From contig JAKEGK010000240.1 of the NCBI GenBank assembly GCA_022627515.1, positions 1 to 44,255 of the forward strand: a stretch of DNA of 44,255 nucleotides, given 5' to 3'. This DNA is from Gammaproteobacteria bacterium. GTDB taxonomy: Bacteria; Pseudomonadota; Gammaproteobacteria; SZUA-152. A model generated the notes under the pieces. That model saw only the letters and a program-made list of their open reading frames with translations, ran no database searches and had not been told where the DNA came from. Positions 17,818 through 28,297 of the stretch are shown here, piece after piece. Position numbers and translations under genes: made by a program. The stretch's first letter is position 1; every line of letters starts with the position of its first letter.

Positions 17818-19245
17818 ATGATGGCGGCTGAAAATCACAATACGGTTACCGGCGCGAAAGGCGCGACGGTCATAGTCGGTCTGGGAAAAACCGGCTTGTC
17901 ATGCGCGCGTTATCTCGTACAGCGGGGTGAACCCTTTGTGGTGGTGGATTCGCGCCGGGATCCTCCCTGTCTGAAACAGTTGTTGAGTATCGCGCCTAAT
18001 GTGGAATGTTATTTGGGCGGGTTTGAACCATTTGTTTTTGAACAGGCAACAAGGCTTATCGTAAGTCCCGGTGTCTCGGTCAAGGAATCCGTCATCGCCA
18101 ATGCCATGGCGCGGGGTGCGCAATTACTGGGGGATATCGCCCTGTTTGCGGCCCAAGCTGATGCGCCAATCATTGCGGTTACCGGTTCCAACGGTAAGAG
18201 CACGGTGACATCGATGGTGGGAGCCATGGCGGAACACGCTGGATTGAATGTCAAAGTCGGCGGCAATATCGGAATACCAGCGCTGGATTTTTTAACCGGG
18301 CAACCGGAGACCGCCGTTGGCAATTCAGCTTCCAGTGCGGCGGTGGAAAAACCGGCGTTTTATGTTCTGGAACTGTCAAGCTTTCAGCTGGAAACGACGC
18401 CGAATCTGAATGCCGCCGCGGCGGTGATATTAAATCTTTCCGCCGATCACATGGACCGTTACGCCAACATGCAGGAGTATGTCGCGGCAAAACAAAAAAT
18501 CTATTGCAATTGCCGCTACCGGGTTTTCAACCGCGATGATGAGTTGGGAACGCAAATGATGAAGCAGATTGACAGCGGTCGGCAAGACACTGTTGTGTCT
18601 TTTGGGCTGGGAGTGCCGGCGACAGAACGGGATTTCGGCATTGAACATCGCGCGGGAACATCCTGGCTGGTGAAAGGAAATAAGGCTTTAATGCCGGTGG
18701 ACGAGATGAGTCTGCCGGGCCGTCATAACCAGGCTAATGCATTGGCGGCGCTGGCGCTCGGAGAGGCAATGAAAATCAGCATAGAGGATATGTTGCACGT
18801 GTTGCGTAACTTCGCCGGGTTGCCGCATCGCATGCAACTGGTCGCGGTGCTGAAAGATGTTAGCTGGTATAACGATTCCAAAGGCACCAATGTTGGCGCC
18901 ACGGTTTCCGCCATCGCGGGCATGCCGGGCAACAAGATATTGATCGCCGGCGGCGACGGCAAGGGCGCTGATTTTGAACCATTGCGCGAAGCGGTCATCG
19001 CCAACAATGTGCGGCTGGTGATTCTCATCGGCAAGGATGCGGATCGCATTGAAAAAGTATTGTCCGGCGTGGTGCAGCTCGAAAGAGCTGCAAATATGCA
19101 TGACGCGGTTATGCGGGCGAGCAAGCTGGCCAAAGCCGGGGAGAAAGTGATTTTATCTCCGGCCTGCGCCAGTTTTGACATGTTCAGGGATTATCAGCAT
19201 CGCGGTGATGTATTTATGGAAGCGGTAAGGAATCTGCCATTGTGA
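17818..19245 (+). CDS. murD: UDP-MurNAc-L-Ala:D-Glu ligase MurD
   Basis: MurD adds D-glutamate to UDP-MurNAc-L-alanine. It has the N-terminal Rossmann-like VIVGLGKTGLSCARYL, the P-loop AVTGSNGKSTVT, LELSSFQLE, NLSADHMDRY, GLPHRMQ and YNDSKGTNVGAT with the substrate-binding Lys, and a closing LSPACASFDMFRDYQHRGD. At 475 aa it is longer than E. coli MurD (438), partly from an Ala/Ser-rich insertion around residues 162-177 before the conserved LELSSFQLE. Two tandem ATGs (17818, 17821) can serve as start. Its end overlaps ftsW. Confidence 0.98.
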   Translation: MMAAENHNTVTGAKGATVIVGLGKTGLSCARYLVQRGEPFVVVDSRRDPPCLKQLLSIAPNVECYLGGFEPFVFEQATRLIVSPGVSVKESVIANAMARGAQLLGDIALFAAQADAPIIAVTGSNGKSTVTSMVGAMAEHAGLNVKVGGNIGIPALDFLTGQPETAVGNSASSAAVEKPAFYVLELSSFQLETTPNLNAAAAVILNLSADHMDRYANMQEYVAAKQKIYCNCRYRVFNRDDELGTQMMKQIDSGRQDTVVSFGLGVPATERDFGIEHRAGTSWLVKGNKALMPVDEMSLPGRHNQANALAALALGEAMKISIEDMLHVLRNFAGLPHRMQLVAVLKDVSWYNDSKGTNVGATVSAIAGMPGNKILIAGGDGKGADFEPLREAVIANNVRLVILIGKDADRIEKVLSGVVQLERAANMHDAVMRASKLAKAGEKVILSPACASFDMFRDYQHRGDVFMEAVRNLPL

Positions 19246-20450
19246 TGCAAAGAATCCTGACCGCAAAGCCATACTTTCAGGCCAGAGCCATTGGCGGGGA
19301 AAGTTATCGCGTTGATTATTGGCTGCTGGCGTCCGTTATAGCCTTGCTGACTATTGGTCTGGTGATGATGGGGTCCGCGTCCATCTCTATTGCGGAAAAA
19401 ATGCATGGCGAGCCATTTTATTATATTTGGCGGCAAATATTTTATATTGCGGTTGCGCTGGTGTTGAGCTTTGGCGTGTTACACGTGCCGACCGGCTATT
19501 GGAACAAACTTGGTCCTTCTCTGCTGTTGTTTGGCATGGTGTTACTGGTGTTGGTGCTGCTGGTGGGCAAGCCGGTTAATGGCAGCATGCGCTGGATCGA
19601 TTTCGGTGTCTTCAAAGTACAACCGTCCGAGTTAATGAAGCTGTTTGCCGTGGTTTTTATTGCCGGTTACCTGGTGCGGCGGGGGGACGAAGTAAGGACC
19701 ACCATCAAAGGATTTCTCAAGCCAATGTTGATCCTGGGTGTTGCCGGCGTGTTATTGCTGCTGGAACCGGACTTTGGTTCAGGTGTTGTGATTGCATTTA
19801 CTGCATTGGGCATGATGTTCCTTGCCGGTGTGCGCCTGTGGCAATTTGGCGTGCTGATTATGGTGATGGCAATGGCGCTGTCGCTGCTGGCGTATACCTC
19901 TCCCTACCGCGTCGAACGCCTGACCTCGTTTTTGAATCCCTGGGCGGACCCCTTTGACAGCGGCTTTCAATTGACTCAGGCGCTGATCGCGTTTGGCCGC
20001 GGCGAATGGTTTGGCGTTGGCCTGGGTGGCAGTATCCAGAAGCTGTTTTATCTGCCGGAAGCGCATACCGATTTTCTGTTTGCGGTGATTTCCGAGGAGC
20101 TGGGATTAAGTGGCGGCTTGCTGGTTGTTGTCCTGTTCGTGATTCTTGTGTACCGCGCGTTTCGTATTGGCCATATCGCCTTGTGCCACGAGGACCGGTT
20201 TGCCGGCTATCTGGCGTTTGGCAGCGGCTTGCTGATTGGTTTTCAGGCGCTGATCAATATCGGCGTTAATATGGGCATGCTGCCGACCAAGGGTTTGACG
20301 CTGCCTTTAATGAGTTATGGAGGAAGCAGTGTGGTAACCACCTGTATAGCCTGCGCCATGCTGTTGCGTATCGCGCACCAGTATCCGGTCGCGGCGGAAA
20401 CGCGGTTACCGCACGGAAAAGAGAAACGTATAGCGTATAAAAGGCGCTAA
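19242..20450 (+). CDS. ftsW: Septal peptidoglycan polymerase FtsW
   Basis: FtsW is the SEDS-family glycosyltransferase that polymerises lipid II at the septum together with FtsI. The 402-aa protein has about ten transmembrane helices. SEDS signatures are present: FKVQPSELMKL (about 122-132), the E/D-rich loop LEPDFGSGVVI (about 173), LTQALIAFGRGEWFGVGLGGS and MPTKGLTLPLMSYGGSS (about 345-361). The start is a GTG at 19242 with AAGGA ten bases upstream, or the ATG at 19245 overlapping the murD stop as TGATG; the two differ by one residue. A basic C-terminal tail faces the cytoplasm. Confidence 0.98.
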   Translation: MMQRILTAKPYFQARAIGGESYRVDYWLLASVIALLTIGLVMMGSASISIAEKMHGEPFYYIWRQIFYIAVALVLSFGVLHVPTGYWNKLGPSLLLFGMVLLVLVLLVGKPVNGSMRWIDFGVFKVQPSELMKLFAVVFIAGYLVRRGDEVRTTIKGFLKPMLILGVAGVLLLLEPDFGSGVVIAFTALGMMFLAGVRLWQFGVLIMVMAMALSLLAYTSPYRVERLTSFLNPWADPFDSGFQLTQALIAFGRGEWFGVGLGGSIQKLFYLPEAHTDFLFAVISEELGLSGGLLVVVLFVILVYRAFRIGHIALCHEDRFAGYLAFGSGLLIGFQALINIGVNMGMLPTKGLTLPLMSYGGSSVVTTCIACAMLLRIAHQYPVAAETRLPHGKEKRIAYKRR

Positions 20451-20468
20451 CGTCCTCAGGTGAAGCGT

Positions 20469-21551
20469 ATGGGCAAAATAGCATCCACAAGAATACTAAT
20501 CATGGCCGGCGGCACCGGTGGCCATGTATTTCCCGCGTTGGCGGTTGCCGACGAATTGCGCGCGCGGGGTGCTGAGGTGTTTTGGCTGGGAACCCGCCGA
20601 GGTCTTGAAGCGGATGTGATTCCAAAAGCGAACATTCCCATCTCCTATATCAAGGTAACCGGCTTGCGCGGCAAGGGTTTGCTGGGGTGGTTCCTGGCGC
20701 CGGTTAGGCTTTTATTCGCGTTATGGCAGGGAATCAACGTGATGTGGCAATTGAGACCACAGGCGGTGTTGGGCATGGGTGGTTTTGTCACGGGTCCGGG
20801 CGGCGTTGCCGCCTGGCTGGCCCGCAAGCCGTTATTGGTGCATGAGCAGAACGCCATATCCGGAATGACCAATCGCATGCTGGTTCCGTTAGCCAGCGTG
20901 GTAATGGAGGCGTTTCCCAGCTCGATCGCACCCGGCAAGGCCATTCATACCGGGAATCCTGTACGTAACAATATTTCCCAGTTGTATCAGCTTGGTTCAA
21001 ATGTACGCGGGATTCATGATCCGTTGCATATATTAGTTGTGGGCGGGAGCCTGGGGGCCAAGGCGTTAAACGAGGTGGTGCCTGCAGCACTGAGCAGGAT
21101 CGCTGCCGCGAACCGGCCCGTGGTCTGGCATCAGACCGGAAAGAAAAATATCGACGAGGCGCGGGCGAGTTATCAGCAAAGCGGTGTTGAGGCAAAGGTG
21201 GTGCCATTTATCGATGACATGGCGGAGGCCTACCGCTGGGCGGATCTGGTGATCTGCCGGGCGGGCGCAATGACTATCGCGGAACTGGCCATCGCCGGCG
21301 TGGCGTCGATACTGGTTCCCTATCCCCATGCGGTCGATGATCATCAAACCACGAACGCAAAGTATCTGGTGGATAACGATGCCGCGATACTGGTTCAGCA
21401 AAAGGATTTAACGGTTGAAGTGCTGCACAAAATGCTGGCGGGAATGACAGTAATGCGCCTGCAACAGATGGCGAAGGCCGCCCGCGGTCTGGCGTTGCCG
21501 GACGCCACCCGCATGGTGGCGGATAAATGCCTGGAGGCGGCGCGTGCCTGA
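20469..21551 (+). CDS. murG: Lipid II synthase MurG (GlcNAc transferase)
   Basis: MurG transfers GlcNAc from UDP-GlcNAc to lipid I, forming lipid II at the inner membrane surface. It is a GT28, GT-B-fold enzyme with the glycine-rich loops [16 protein letters not shown] near the start, [26 protein letters not shown] and [13 protein letters not shown], and the donor-binding segment [15 protein letters not shown]...[14 protein letters not shown]. The track opens at a GTG (20460). The ATG at 20469 is preferred because AGGTGA lies five bases upstream and the remaining N-terminus still has the usual short lead. The start lies close behind the ftsW stop. Confidence 0.97.
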   Translation: MGKIASTRILIMAGGTGGHVFPALAVADELRARGAEVFWLGTRRGLEADVIPKANIPISYIKVTGLRGKGLLGWFLAPVRLLFALWQGINVMWQLRPQAVLGMGGFVTGPGGVAAWLARKPLLVHEQNAISGMTNRMLVPLASVVMEAFPSSIAPGKAIHTGNPVRNNISQLYQLGSNVRGIHDPLHILVVGGSLGAKALNEVVPAALSRIAAANRPVVWHQTGKKNIDEARASYQQSGVEAKVVPFIDDMAEAYRWADLVICRAGAMTIAELAIAGVASILVPYPHAVDDHQTTNAKYLVDNDAAILVQQKDLTVEVLHKMLAGMTVMRLQQMAKAARGLALPDATRMVADKCLEAARA

Positions 21552-21564
21552 AGGATTTTTGAAT

Positions 21565-22998
21565 ATGCCAAGCGACCAGAACCTTTATCAAGACGTGGGA
21601 ATGACTCGGATCAAGCGGATTCATTTTATCGGCATTGGCGGTTCGGGTATGAGCGGTATTGCCGAAGTGTTGCTTAATCTGGGGTATTCGGTATCGGGGT
21701 CAGACCTGAAAGAAAATTCCGCAACGCAACGCTTGCGTTCACTGGGCGCCGCGATTCATACCGGACATAATGCCGCGCACGTGCGCGGATGTGATGTCGT
21801 GGTTTACTCATCAGCAGTTAATGACGCCAATCCGGAGATTTATGAAGCCCGCAACCTGCACATTCCTGTGGTGCGGCGCGCGGAGATGCTGGCTGAGTTA
21901 ATGCGTTTCCGTTATGGCATTGCCATCGCGGGCACCCATGGCAAAACCACCACCACCAGTTTGATCGCCAGCCTGCTGGCGGAGGGCGGGCTTGACCCAA
22001 CTTTTGTGATTGGCGGGCGGCTCAACAGCGCCGGTACCCACGCCAGGCTGGGCGCCAGCCGCTACCTTGTGGCGGAAGCGGATGAAAGTGACGCCTCGTT
22101 CCTGTATTTACAGCCGATGCTGGCGGTGGTGACCAACATCGATGCTGACCATATGGCGACGTATGGCGGGGACTACCATAATCTGCGCAGCACCTTTGTT
22201 GAGTTTCTGCACCATCTGCCTTTCTATGGCCTGGCGGTGCTGTGTATTGATGATCCGGGCGTGAAACAGGTCATCAATGAAATCACCAAGCCCGTGCTGA
22301 CCTATGGTTTTTCCACTGACGCGGTGCTGCAGGCGCGGGATGTCCGGCAGCGCAATGCCACCTGCGAATTCACCGCGGTGTTCACCGATAAGCCGCAAAG
22401 CCTGTCCGTGCATCTCAATTTGCCGGGTGAGCACAATGTGTTGAATGCGCTGGCGGCGATCGCGATCGCCAGGGAATGCGGTGTGTCCAATGAAGCGATT
22501 CAAAACGGCCTGAAAAAGTTTCAGGGCATCGCGCGCCGCTTTCAAATCAATGGCGAGGTGAGCACTCCCAACGGCAGGGTAATGTGTATTGATGATTATG
22601 GGCATCATCCGAATGAATTGCTCGCCACTATTAAGGCGATTCGTCAGCAGTGGCCGAAGCGCAGGCTGGTCATGGCGTTTCAGCCACACCGTTATTCCCG
22701 GACGCGCGACCTGTTTGATGATTTCGCGCGGGTGCTGTCGGAAGTTGACGTGTTATTGCTGACGGAAGTCTATGCGGCGGGAGAAGATCCCATTGCCGGC
22801 GCGGATGGCCGGGCGCTTAGCCGTTCGATACGCGCGCGCGGCAATATCGATCCAATTTTTGTCGAAGATGTGCATGATCTGCCCGATGTGTTGAGCGGCA
22901 TCGTGCAGGATGGCGATATAGTCTTAACTGCCGGGGCAGGCAACATTGGCAATGTGGCATTGACTCTGCCGCAACTATTATCGGGAGCGGTTCAATGA
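21565..22998 (+). CDS. murC: UDP-N-acetylmuramate:L-alanine ligase MurC
   Basis: MurC adds the first stem-peptide residue, L-Ala, to UDP-MurNAc. It shows the N-terminal [29 protein letters not shown]-loop, [27 protein letters not shown] with the catalytic histidines, and FQPHRYSRT near the C-domain. The ORF track starts at a GTG (21544) overlapping murG. The ATG at 21565 has AAGGA nine bases upstream and is preferred; an ATG at 21601 directly before the conserved IKRIHFIG is a shorter alternative. Its stop overlaps murB by four bases (ATGA). Confidence 0.97.
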   Translation: MPSDQNLYQDVGMTRIKRIHFIGIGGSGMSGIAEVLLNLGYSVSGSDLKENSATQRLRSLGAAIHTGHNAAHVRGCDVVVYSSAVNDANPEIYEARNLHIPVVRRAEMLAELMRFRYGIAIAGTHGKTTTTSLIASLLAEGGLDPTFVIGGRLNSAGTHARLGASRYLVAEADESDASFLYLQPMLAVVTNIDADHMATYGGDYHNLRSTFVEFLHHLPFYGLAVLCIDDPGVKQVINEITKPVLTYGFSTDAVLQARDVRQRNATCEFTAVFTDKPQSLSVHLNLPGEHNVLNALAAIAIARECGVSNEAIQNGLKKFQGIARRFQINGEVSTPNGRVMCIDDYGHHPNELLATIKAIRQQWPKRRLVMAFQPHRYSRTRDLFDDFARVLSEVDVLLLTEVYAAGEDPIAGADGRALSRSIRARGNIDPIFVEDVHDLPDVLSGIVQDGDIVLTAGAGNIGNVALTLPQLLSGAVQ

Positions 22999-23897
22999 TG
23001 GCTGCGCAAAAGCGGAGCGGATTGCGCGGTGCATTGCGTCATGATGAGCCGATGAACCGGCATACGTCCTGGCGCGTAGGTGGTACTGTCGACCGGTATT
23101 ACCAGCCGGCGGATATCGATGACCTTGCAATGTTCTTTTCGCAGTTGGACGAACACGAATCCATTACCTGGGTTGGGCTGGGCAGTAACCTGCTGGTCCG
23201 CGATGGCGGCATTCGCGGCACCGTGATTGCGACCAGCGGTATGTTAAACGGTCTGTCAAAAATTGGTGAGATGACCGTGCGCGCGGAAGCCGGTGTGGCC
23301 TGCGCCAAGGTCGCGCGGTTTTGCGCGCGGCAGTCTCTGCAAGGGGCGGAATTTCTGGCCGGCATTCCAGGCACCATGGGTGGCGCGCTGGCGATGAATG
23401 CCGGGGCGTTTGGCGGTGAAACCTGGAACATCGTGAGCGCCGTGGAAACACTGGATCACACCGGTAATATCCGGCGCCGATTGCCCGCCGATTACACGAT
23501 TGCCTATCGTTCAGTAAAAGGTCCCAAGAACGAATGGTTTGTTGCGGCGGAACTGACACTGCAAGCGGGTGATAGTGAAATCTCCCAGGCGAAAATCAAG
23601 GAATTTTTAAACAAGCGCGGCAATACCCAGCCAATTCAACAGCCCAATGCCGGGTCAGTGTTCAAGAATCCGGCCGGCGATTATGCCGCGCGGCTGATTG
23701 AGGCGAGTGGATTGAAAGGTTATTGCATCGGCGGGGCCTGTGTTTCCGGCAAGCATGCCAATTTTATTGTGAACACGGGAAACGCAACCGCGGCCGATAT
23801 CGAAAACCTGATTGCGCATGTCGCTAAAACAGTGGAACAGCAGCACGGCATCGTGCTGGAGTGCGAAGTCAGAATTATTGGTGAGGCTCTTGTATGA
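22995..23897 (+). CDS. murB: UDP-N-acetylenolpyruvoylglucosamine reductase MurB
   Basis: MurB is the FAD/NADPH-dependent reductase that converts UDP-GlcNAc-enolpyruvate to UDP-MurNAc. At 300 aa it resembles the shorter MurB type rather than the roughly 340-aa E. coli enzyme. FAD-binding motifs are seen in [15 protein letters not shown] (about 56-70) and [19 protein letters not shown] (about 120-138). The catalytic serine lies in NAGSVFKNP (about 220) and the catalytic glutamate in the C-terminal [10 protein letters not shown]. coli carries murB elsewhere; its place between murC and ddl is common in other bacteria. It overlaps both neighbours by four bases. Confidence 0.98.
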   Translation: MMAAQKRSGLRGALRHDEPMNRHTSWRVGGTVDRYYQPADIDDLAMFFSQLDEHESITWVGLGSNLLVRDGGIRGTVIATSGMLNGLSKIGEMTVRAEAGVACAKVARFCARQSLQGAEFLAGIPGTMGGALAMNAGAFGGETWNIVSAVETLDHTGNIRRRLPADYTIAYRSVKGPKNEWFVAAELTLQAGDSEISQAKIKEFLNKRGNTQPIQQPNAGSVFKNPAGDYAARLIEASGLKGYCIGGACVSGKHANFIVNTGNATAADIENLIAHVAKTVEQQHGIVLECEVRIIGEALV

Positions 23898-24817
23898 CAA
23901 AGAATATTGATCCAAAAATGTTTGGCAAGGTGGCTGTGCTGATGGGTGGCCTGTCCGCGGAGCGGGACGTGTCGCTCAAAAGCGGTAACGCCGTTCTGAA
24001 AGCGTTAACCGCACAGAAAATCGACGCCCACGGCATTGACGCCGGGCACGACATTTTATCGGTGCTGGCGGCTGGCCGTTTTGACCGGGTGTTTATCGCG
24101 TTACATGGCCGGGGCGGTGAAGATGGAACCATGCAAGGCGCACTGGAGGTTCTGCAATTGCCGTATACCGGCAGTGGCGTGATGGCATCGGCGCTGGCGA
24201 TGGACAAGCTTCGCACCAAGTATGTCTGGATGGGTCAGGGATTACCGACACCGGGATATTGCGCGTTAAACGACGCCACTGATTTTGCTGCCGTGGTCAA
24301 GCAGTATGGCCTGCCCTTAATGGTCAAGCCGGCCCACGAAGGCTCCAGCATTGGGATGTCCAAGGTAACCCGCGCCGACCAGCTGGAAGGCGCTTACCGC
24401 AAAGCCGCAAAATTTGATTCGGAAGTATTCGCCGAGCAATGGATAACCGGAACAGAGTACACCATCGCGATCCTTGGTGACGAAGCATTACCGATGATAC
24501 GCCTGGAGACACCGCATGATTTTTATGATTACGAAGCGAAGTATATAGCGAATACCACCGGTTATCACATTCCCTGCGGACTTGGCGCAGCGGAAGAGAA
24601 GAAACTGCAGGATCTGGCGTTAAAGGCATTCAAAGGGGTTGGCGCCGCGGGCTGGGGCCGTCTTGATATGTTGTGCGACAAGAAGGGGAATCCTTATTTG
24701 ATCGAGCTGAACACCGTGCCGGGATTGACGGACCATAGCCTGGTTCCCATGGCCGCCAAAGCCGCCGGAATCAGTTTTGAAGAATTGATGGTGCGGATTC
24801 TTCAGGCCACGTTATAA
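23894..24817 (+). CDS. ddl: D-alanine--D-alanine ligase Ddl
   Basis: Ddl makes the D-Ala-D-Ala dipeptide used by MurF. The 307-aa ATP-grasp protein has MGGLSAERDVSLKSG near the start (with the substrate-binding Glu), ALHGRGGEDGTMQG, KPAHEGSSIGMSKV (omega/P-loop region, about 142-155), GWGRLDMLCD and the metal-binding IELNTVPGLTDHSLVP. The Tyr in the LPYTGSGVMASALAMDK segment is typical of D-Ala-D-Ala rather than D-Ala-D-Lac ligases nearby, but this alone does not decide specificity. The start overlaps murB (ATGA); ftsQ begins 33 bp downstream. Confidence 0.98.
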   Translation: MTKNIDPKMFGKVAVLMGGLSAERDVSLKSGNAVLKALTAQKIDAHGIDAGHDILSVLAAGRFDRVFIALHGRGGEDGTMQGALEVLQLPYTGSGVMASALAMDKLRTKYVWMGQGLPTPGYCALNDATDFAAVVKQYGLPLMVKPAHEGSSIGMSKVTRADQLEGAYRKAAKFDSEVFAEQWITGTEYTIAILGDEALPMIRLETPHDFYDYEAKYIANTTGYHIPCGLGAAEEKKLQDLALKAFKGVGAAGWGRLDMLCDKKGNPYLIELNTVPGLTDHSLVPMAAKAAGISFEELMVRILQATL

Positions 24818-24850
24818 AAAATGCAAGCAATACTATTAGCGGAATAGCTC

Positions 24851-25669
24851 ATGGGCGCAAGAAGAATCAAGCGGCAGAAGAATGAAGCGGGATTGAAGCG
24901 GTTCATTTCCGGGCGGCCATTGAAACTGCTGGCCTCGGGTTTAGTGCTGGTGGCGGTTGCATTGTTCGTTAACAACCTGTTTGCGCCCGCCACATTGCCG
25001 TTTAAAACCATCCAGGTTTACGGCGAGTTGCAGTGGCTGGACAGGGAAGAGCTTAACAGACTGGTGCTGCGGGATCTGAATGGCGGATTTTTCAGCCTGG
25101 ATGTCGGCGGCCTAAAGCAGAATCTCGAACAGTACGCCTGGATAAAAGCAGTGTCGATCCGCCGCGTCTGGCCGGATGTATTGCAGATTCTGGTAACGGA
25201 ACAGCAACCGGTTGCGGTATGGAACCATGATTCAATTATAAACCGGGAAGGTGAGTTATTCGCGCCGGTTGCGGAACAATTTCCCGAAGGACTGGCTGCG
25301 GTCAACGGGCCGCCGGGAACACACCGCGCGCTGATAAAACACTTTAACGCCTTGTCGCAAATGGCGGGTGAATTGGGGCTTGCTATAACGGATATTACTT
25401 TGAATGACCGAAGGGCGATGCAGGTAACGCTCAGTAACGGATTGCAGTTATTGATGGGCAGAGTGCGTAACGAGACGGAAAGCGCCACAGAGATGTTGCG
25501 CTTTGTGCGCGCCTATAAAGCCACGCTTGCTCCGCAGAGTGATCGTATCCAGGTTGTCGACCTGCGTTATACCAATGGTCTTGCTGTGCGGTGGAAGCGG
25601 CAAGCATTGTTACAAGGTAAGAAGAACTATAACCATAACAATAATAAAAATGCGTCAGAAGCTGGTTAA
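24851..25669 (+). CDS. ftsQ: Cell division protein FtsQ
   Basis: FtsQ is a bitopic inner-membrane divisome protein that binds FtsL and FtsB. The 272-aa protein has a basic cytoplasmic N-terminus (about 1-30), one transmembrane helix (about 33-50), a POTRA domain beginning at FKTIQVYGEL (about 55-125, including WIKAVSIRRVWPDVLQILVTEQQPVAVW), and a beta-rich FtsQ domain with the C-terminal VVDLRYTNGLAVRW. The last residues are Lys/Asn-rich and look disordered. ftsA begins 18 bp after the stop. Confidence 0.96.
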   Translation: MGARRIKRQKNEAGLKRFISGRPLKLLASGLVLVAVALFVNNLFAPATLPFKTIQVYGELQWLDREELNRLVLRDLNGGFFSLDVGGLKQNLEQYAWIKAVSIRRVWPDVLQILVTEQQPVAVWNHDSIINREGELFAPVAEQFPEGLAAVNGPPGTHRALIKHFNALSQMAGELGLAITDITLNDRRAMQVTLSNGLQLLMGRVRNETESATEMLRFVRAYKATLAPQSDRIQVVDLRYTNGLAVRWKRQALLQGKKNYNHNNNKNASEAG

Positions 25670-25687
25670 TCGCGCAAGGATATTTTT

Positions 25688-26923
25688 ATGGCAAAACGCT
25701 CGGATCAAAATTTGATGGTTGGACTGGATATCGGCACCTCAAAAATAGGCGCGATTGTCGCGGACATTGGACCCAATGGGGAAATCGAAGTGATAGGTAT
25801 TGGCTCGCACCCCTCCAAAGGGCTGAAAAAAGGTGTCGTTGTCAATATTGAGTCCACCACGCAGTCCATTCAGCGCGCTGTTGAAGAAGCCGAGCTGATG
25901 GCAGGTTGTCAGATTGATTCCGTGTTTGCCGGCATTGCCGGCAGCCATATCCAGAGTTTGAATTCACACGGGATTGTTGCGATACGCGATAAGGAGGTTA
26001 CGCAGGCGGATGTCGACCGGGTGATCGACGCCGCCAAGGCTGTGGCTATTCCGGCGGATCAGAGACTGCTTCACGTGATTCCACAGGAGTTTATTATCGA
26101 TGACCAGGATGGCATCAAGGAACCCGTTGGCATGTGCGGGGTGCGGCTGGAGGCCAAGGTGCACCTGGTCACGGGCGCCGTAAGCGCGGCGCAAAACATT
26201 ATTAAATGCGTCCGGCGCTGCGGCCTTGAGGTTGACGATATTATTCTGGAGCAACTGGCTTCCAGTTATGCAGTGCTAACGGAAGATGAGAAAGAGCTGG
26301 GCGTATGCCTGGTTGATATCGGCGGCGGGACGACGGATATCGCCGTGTTTACGGAGGGCGCGATACGGCATACCGCGGTAATTCCCATCGCCGGTGACCA
26401 GATCACCAATGATATTGCCGTCGCGTTAAGAACGCCCACGCAATACGCGGAAGATATCAAAAAGAAGTACGCCTGCGCGCTGACGCAGCTGGCGAATCCT
26501 GACGAAAGTATTGAGGTGCCCAGCGTGGGAGACCGTCCGCCACGCCGGCTGGCGCGGCAAACACTGGCGGAAGTCGTGGAGCCGCGCTGCGAGGAATTGT
26601 TGACCCTGGTGCAGAATGAATTGCGCCGCAGCGGATTTGAGGATTTGTGCGCCGCCGGCGTGGTTTTAACCGGCGGTTGCGCAAAAATGGAAGGGGTGAT
26701 TGAACTTGCCGAAGAAGTGTTTCATGTGCCGGTTCGTCTGGGGGTTCCAAGTAATGTTAGTGGTTTGGTTGATGTTGTAAGAAATCCTATCTATGCAACC
26801 GGGGTGGGATTGCTCTTATATGGAAGCAAGCAACGCAGTGAGTTGCGCCGTGAACGGCATGGGGATTGGGCTGCAAAAAGTATGTGGCAGCGCATGAAAA
26901 ACTGGTTTCAGGGAAATTTTTAA
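25688..26923 (+). CDS. ftsA: Cell division protein FtsA
   Basis: FtsA is the actin-like ATPase that tethers FtsZ filaments to the inner membrane. The 411-aa protein has the actin-fold motifs GLDIGTSKIGAIV (phosphate 1), the inserted SHI-type 1C domain, CLVDIGGGTTDIAVF (phosphate 2, about 208-222) and GVVLTGGCAKMEGV (adenosine loop). The C-terminus MWQRMKNWFQGNF is the conserved amphipathic membrane-targeting helix. AAGGA precedes the ATG. It directly precedes ftsZ with a 35-bp gap holding a GAGGAG site. Confidence 0.98.
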   Translation: MAKRSDQNLMVGLDIGTSKIGAIVADIGPNGEIEVIGIGSHPSKGLKKGVVVNIESTTQSIQRAVEEAELMAGCQIDSVFAGIAGSHIQSLNSHGIVAIRDKEVTQADVDRVIDAAKAVAIPADQRLLHVIPQEFIIDDQDGIKEPVGMCGVRLEAKVHLVTGAVSAAQNIIKCVRRCGLEVDDIILEQLASSYAVLTEDEKELGVCLVDIGGGTTDIAVFTEGAIRHTAVIPIAGDQITNDIAVALRTPTQYAEDIKKKYACALTQLANPDESIEVPSVGDRPPRRLARQTLAEVVEPRCEELLTLVQNELRRSGFEDLCAAGVVLTGGCAKMEGVIELAEEVFHVPVRLGVPSNVSGLVDVVRNPIYATGVGLLLYGSKQRSELRRERHGDWAAKSMWQRMKNWFQGNF

Positions 26924-26958
26924 CGAATTAATACCATCAGTGGTGTTTAATCAGAGGA

Positions 26959-28110
26959 GTGAATGACATGTTCGAGCTAATGGATGCCTATACACAAGGC
27001 GCAGTCATCAAGGTCATTGGGGTTGGTGGCGGCGGCGGTAACGCGGTGGAACACATGGTGCGGCAAAATATTGATGGGGTGGATTTCATTTGCGCCAACA
27101 CCGACGCCCAGGCTTTAAAGAACACATCAGCCAGAACCGTGCTGCAGCTTGGGACCAACATTACCAAGGGCCTGGGCGCTGGCGCCAATCCGGATCTGGG
27201 CCGGCAGGCCGCGCTGGAAGACCGCGAGCGCATTATGGAGGTGATGCGCGGAGCAGATATGGTGTTTATAACGGCTGGAATGGGTGGCGGCACCGGTACC
27301 GGCGGCGCGCCGGTGGTGGCTCAAATCGCGAAGGAGATGGGTATATTAACGGTCGCCGTTATTACCAAACCGTTTCCGTTTGAAGGCAAGAAGCGCATGC
27401 AGGTGGCGGAGGACGGCATCAAGCAATTGACGGAATATGTCGATTCCCTGATTACCATACCTAATGAAAGGCTGTTGTCGGTGCTTGGCAAGAGCGTAAG
27501 TTTACTGGATGCCTTCAAAGCTGCAAACAATGTGCTGCTGGGCGCCGTGCAGGGTATAGCGGAACTCATCACCCGCCCGGGATTGATCAACGTTGACTTT
27601 GCTGACGTGCGGACCGTGATGTCTGAAATGGGTATGGCTATGATGGGTTCGGGCAGCGCCAGGGGGGAAAGCCGGGCGCAGGAGGCGGCGGAATCCGCAG
27701 TGGCAAGTCCGTTGCTGGAAAACATCGATCTCGCTGGCGCCAAGGGTATCCTGGTGAACATCACTGCGGGCATGGATATGGCGATTGGCGAATTTGAAGA
27801 AGTTGGTAACACAATTAAAGCTTTTGCATCAGAGAATGCTACTGTAGTGGTCGGTACGGTTATAGATCCGGAAATGACAGATGAGCTTCGGGTAACCGTG
27901 GTTGCCACTGGCCTCGGCCACGCGCTAAAACATCGCGAAAAGCCGATTGGCCTGGTTGCCAAGAGTGCCGATGGTCAAGTGGATTATGGCAAATTAAAAC
28001 AACCGACAGTAATGCGTCAGCGCGCCGGCAACGGCGGTTATCTGCCGCAGGACGAAAGTAATATGGATTACTACGATATCCCGGCATTTCTGCGGCGGCA
28101 GGCGGATTAA
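26959..28110 (+). CDS. ftsZ: Cell division GTPase FtsZ
   Basis: FtsZ is the tubulin-like GTPase that forms the Z ring. The 383-aa protein has [14 protein letters not shown], the tubulin signature [13 protein letters not shown] (about 108-120), the T7 loop with [15 protein letters not shown], and the C-terminal conserved peptide [11 protein letters not shown], which binds FtsA, ZipA and ZapD. A short variable linker (about 320-365) precedes that peptide. The ATG has a good Shine-Dalgarno (GAGGAG). It is followed by a 187-bp gap with a hairpin and an lpxC promoter. Confidence 0.99.
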   Translation: MNDMFELMDAYTQGAVIKVIGVGGGGGNAVEHMVRQNIDGVDFICANTDAQALKNTSARTVLQLGTNITKGLGAGANPDLGRQAALEDRERIMEVMRGADMVFITAGMGGGTGTGGAPVVAQIAKEMGILTVAVITKPFPFEGKKRMQVAEDGIKQLTEYVDSLITIPNERLLSVLGKSVSLLDAFKAANNVLLGAVQGIAELITRPGLINVDFADVRTVMSEMGMAMMGSGSARGESRAQEAAESAVASPLLENIDLAGAKGILVNITAGMDMAIGEFEEVGNTIKAFASENATVVVGTVIDPEMTDELRVTVVATGLGHALKHREKPIGLVAKSADGQVDYGKLKQPTVMRQRAGNGGYLPQDESNMDYYDIPAFLRRQAD

Positions 28111-28136
28111 ATTCTCTGCGGGCAATCTTTAGTCGC

Positions 28137-28162
28137 CTAACGCGAGAGTTATTATGCGTTAG
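28137..28162 (+). repeat. Stem-loop after ftsZ
   Basis: CTAACGC (28137-28143) pairs with GCGTTAG (28156-28162) across a 12-base loop, 27 bases after the ftsZ stop. No T tract follows, so it is not a clear intrinsic terminator; it may be an mRNA 3'-end or processing element. Confidence 0.4.
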
Positions 28163-28221
28163 ATGAATGTGTTGCCATTGTGGAATTGAGAAGCGGTTCA
28201 CTAGGAAGATTCTGGTCGCTA

Positions 28222-28230
28222 TGCTATTAT
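28222..28230 (+). promoter_or_regulatory. Extended -10 promoter for lpxC
   Basis: TGCTATTAT is a TGn-extended -10 with one mismatch to TATAAT, about 68 bases upstream of the lpxC ATG. No good -35 is seen. It would give lpxC expression independent of the dcw operon. Confidence 0.4.
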
Positions 28231-28297
28231 CCCGGATCCGGCTCGGCGATTTAGTGGCTAAAATACCATAACTCTGCAGTATTAAAGAACTTTTTGA

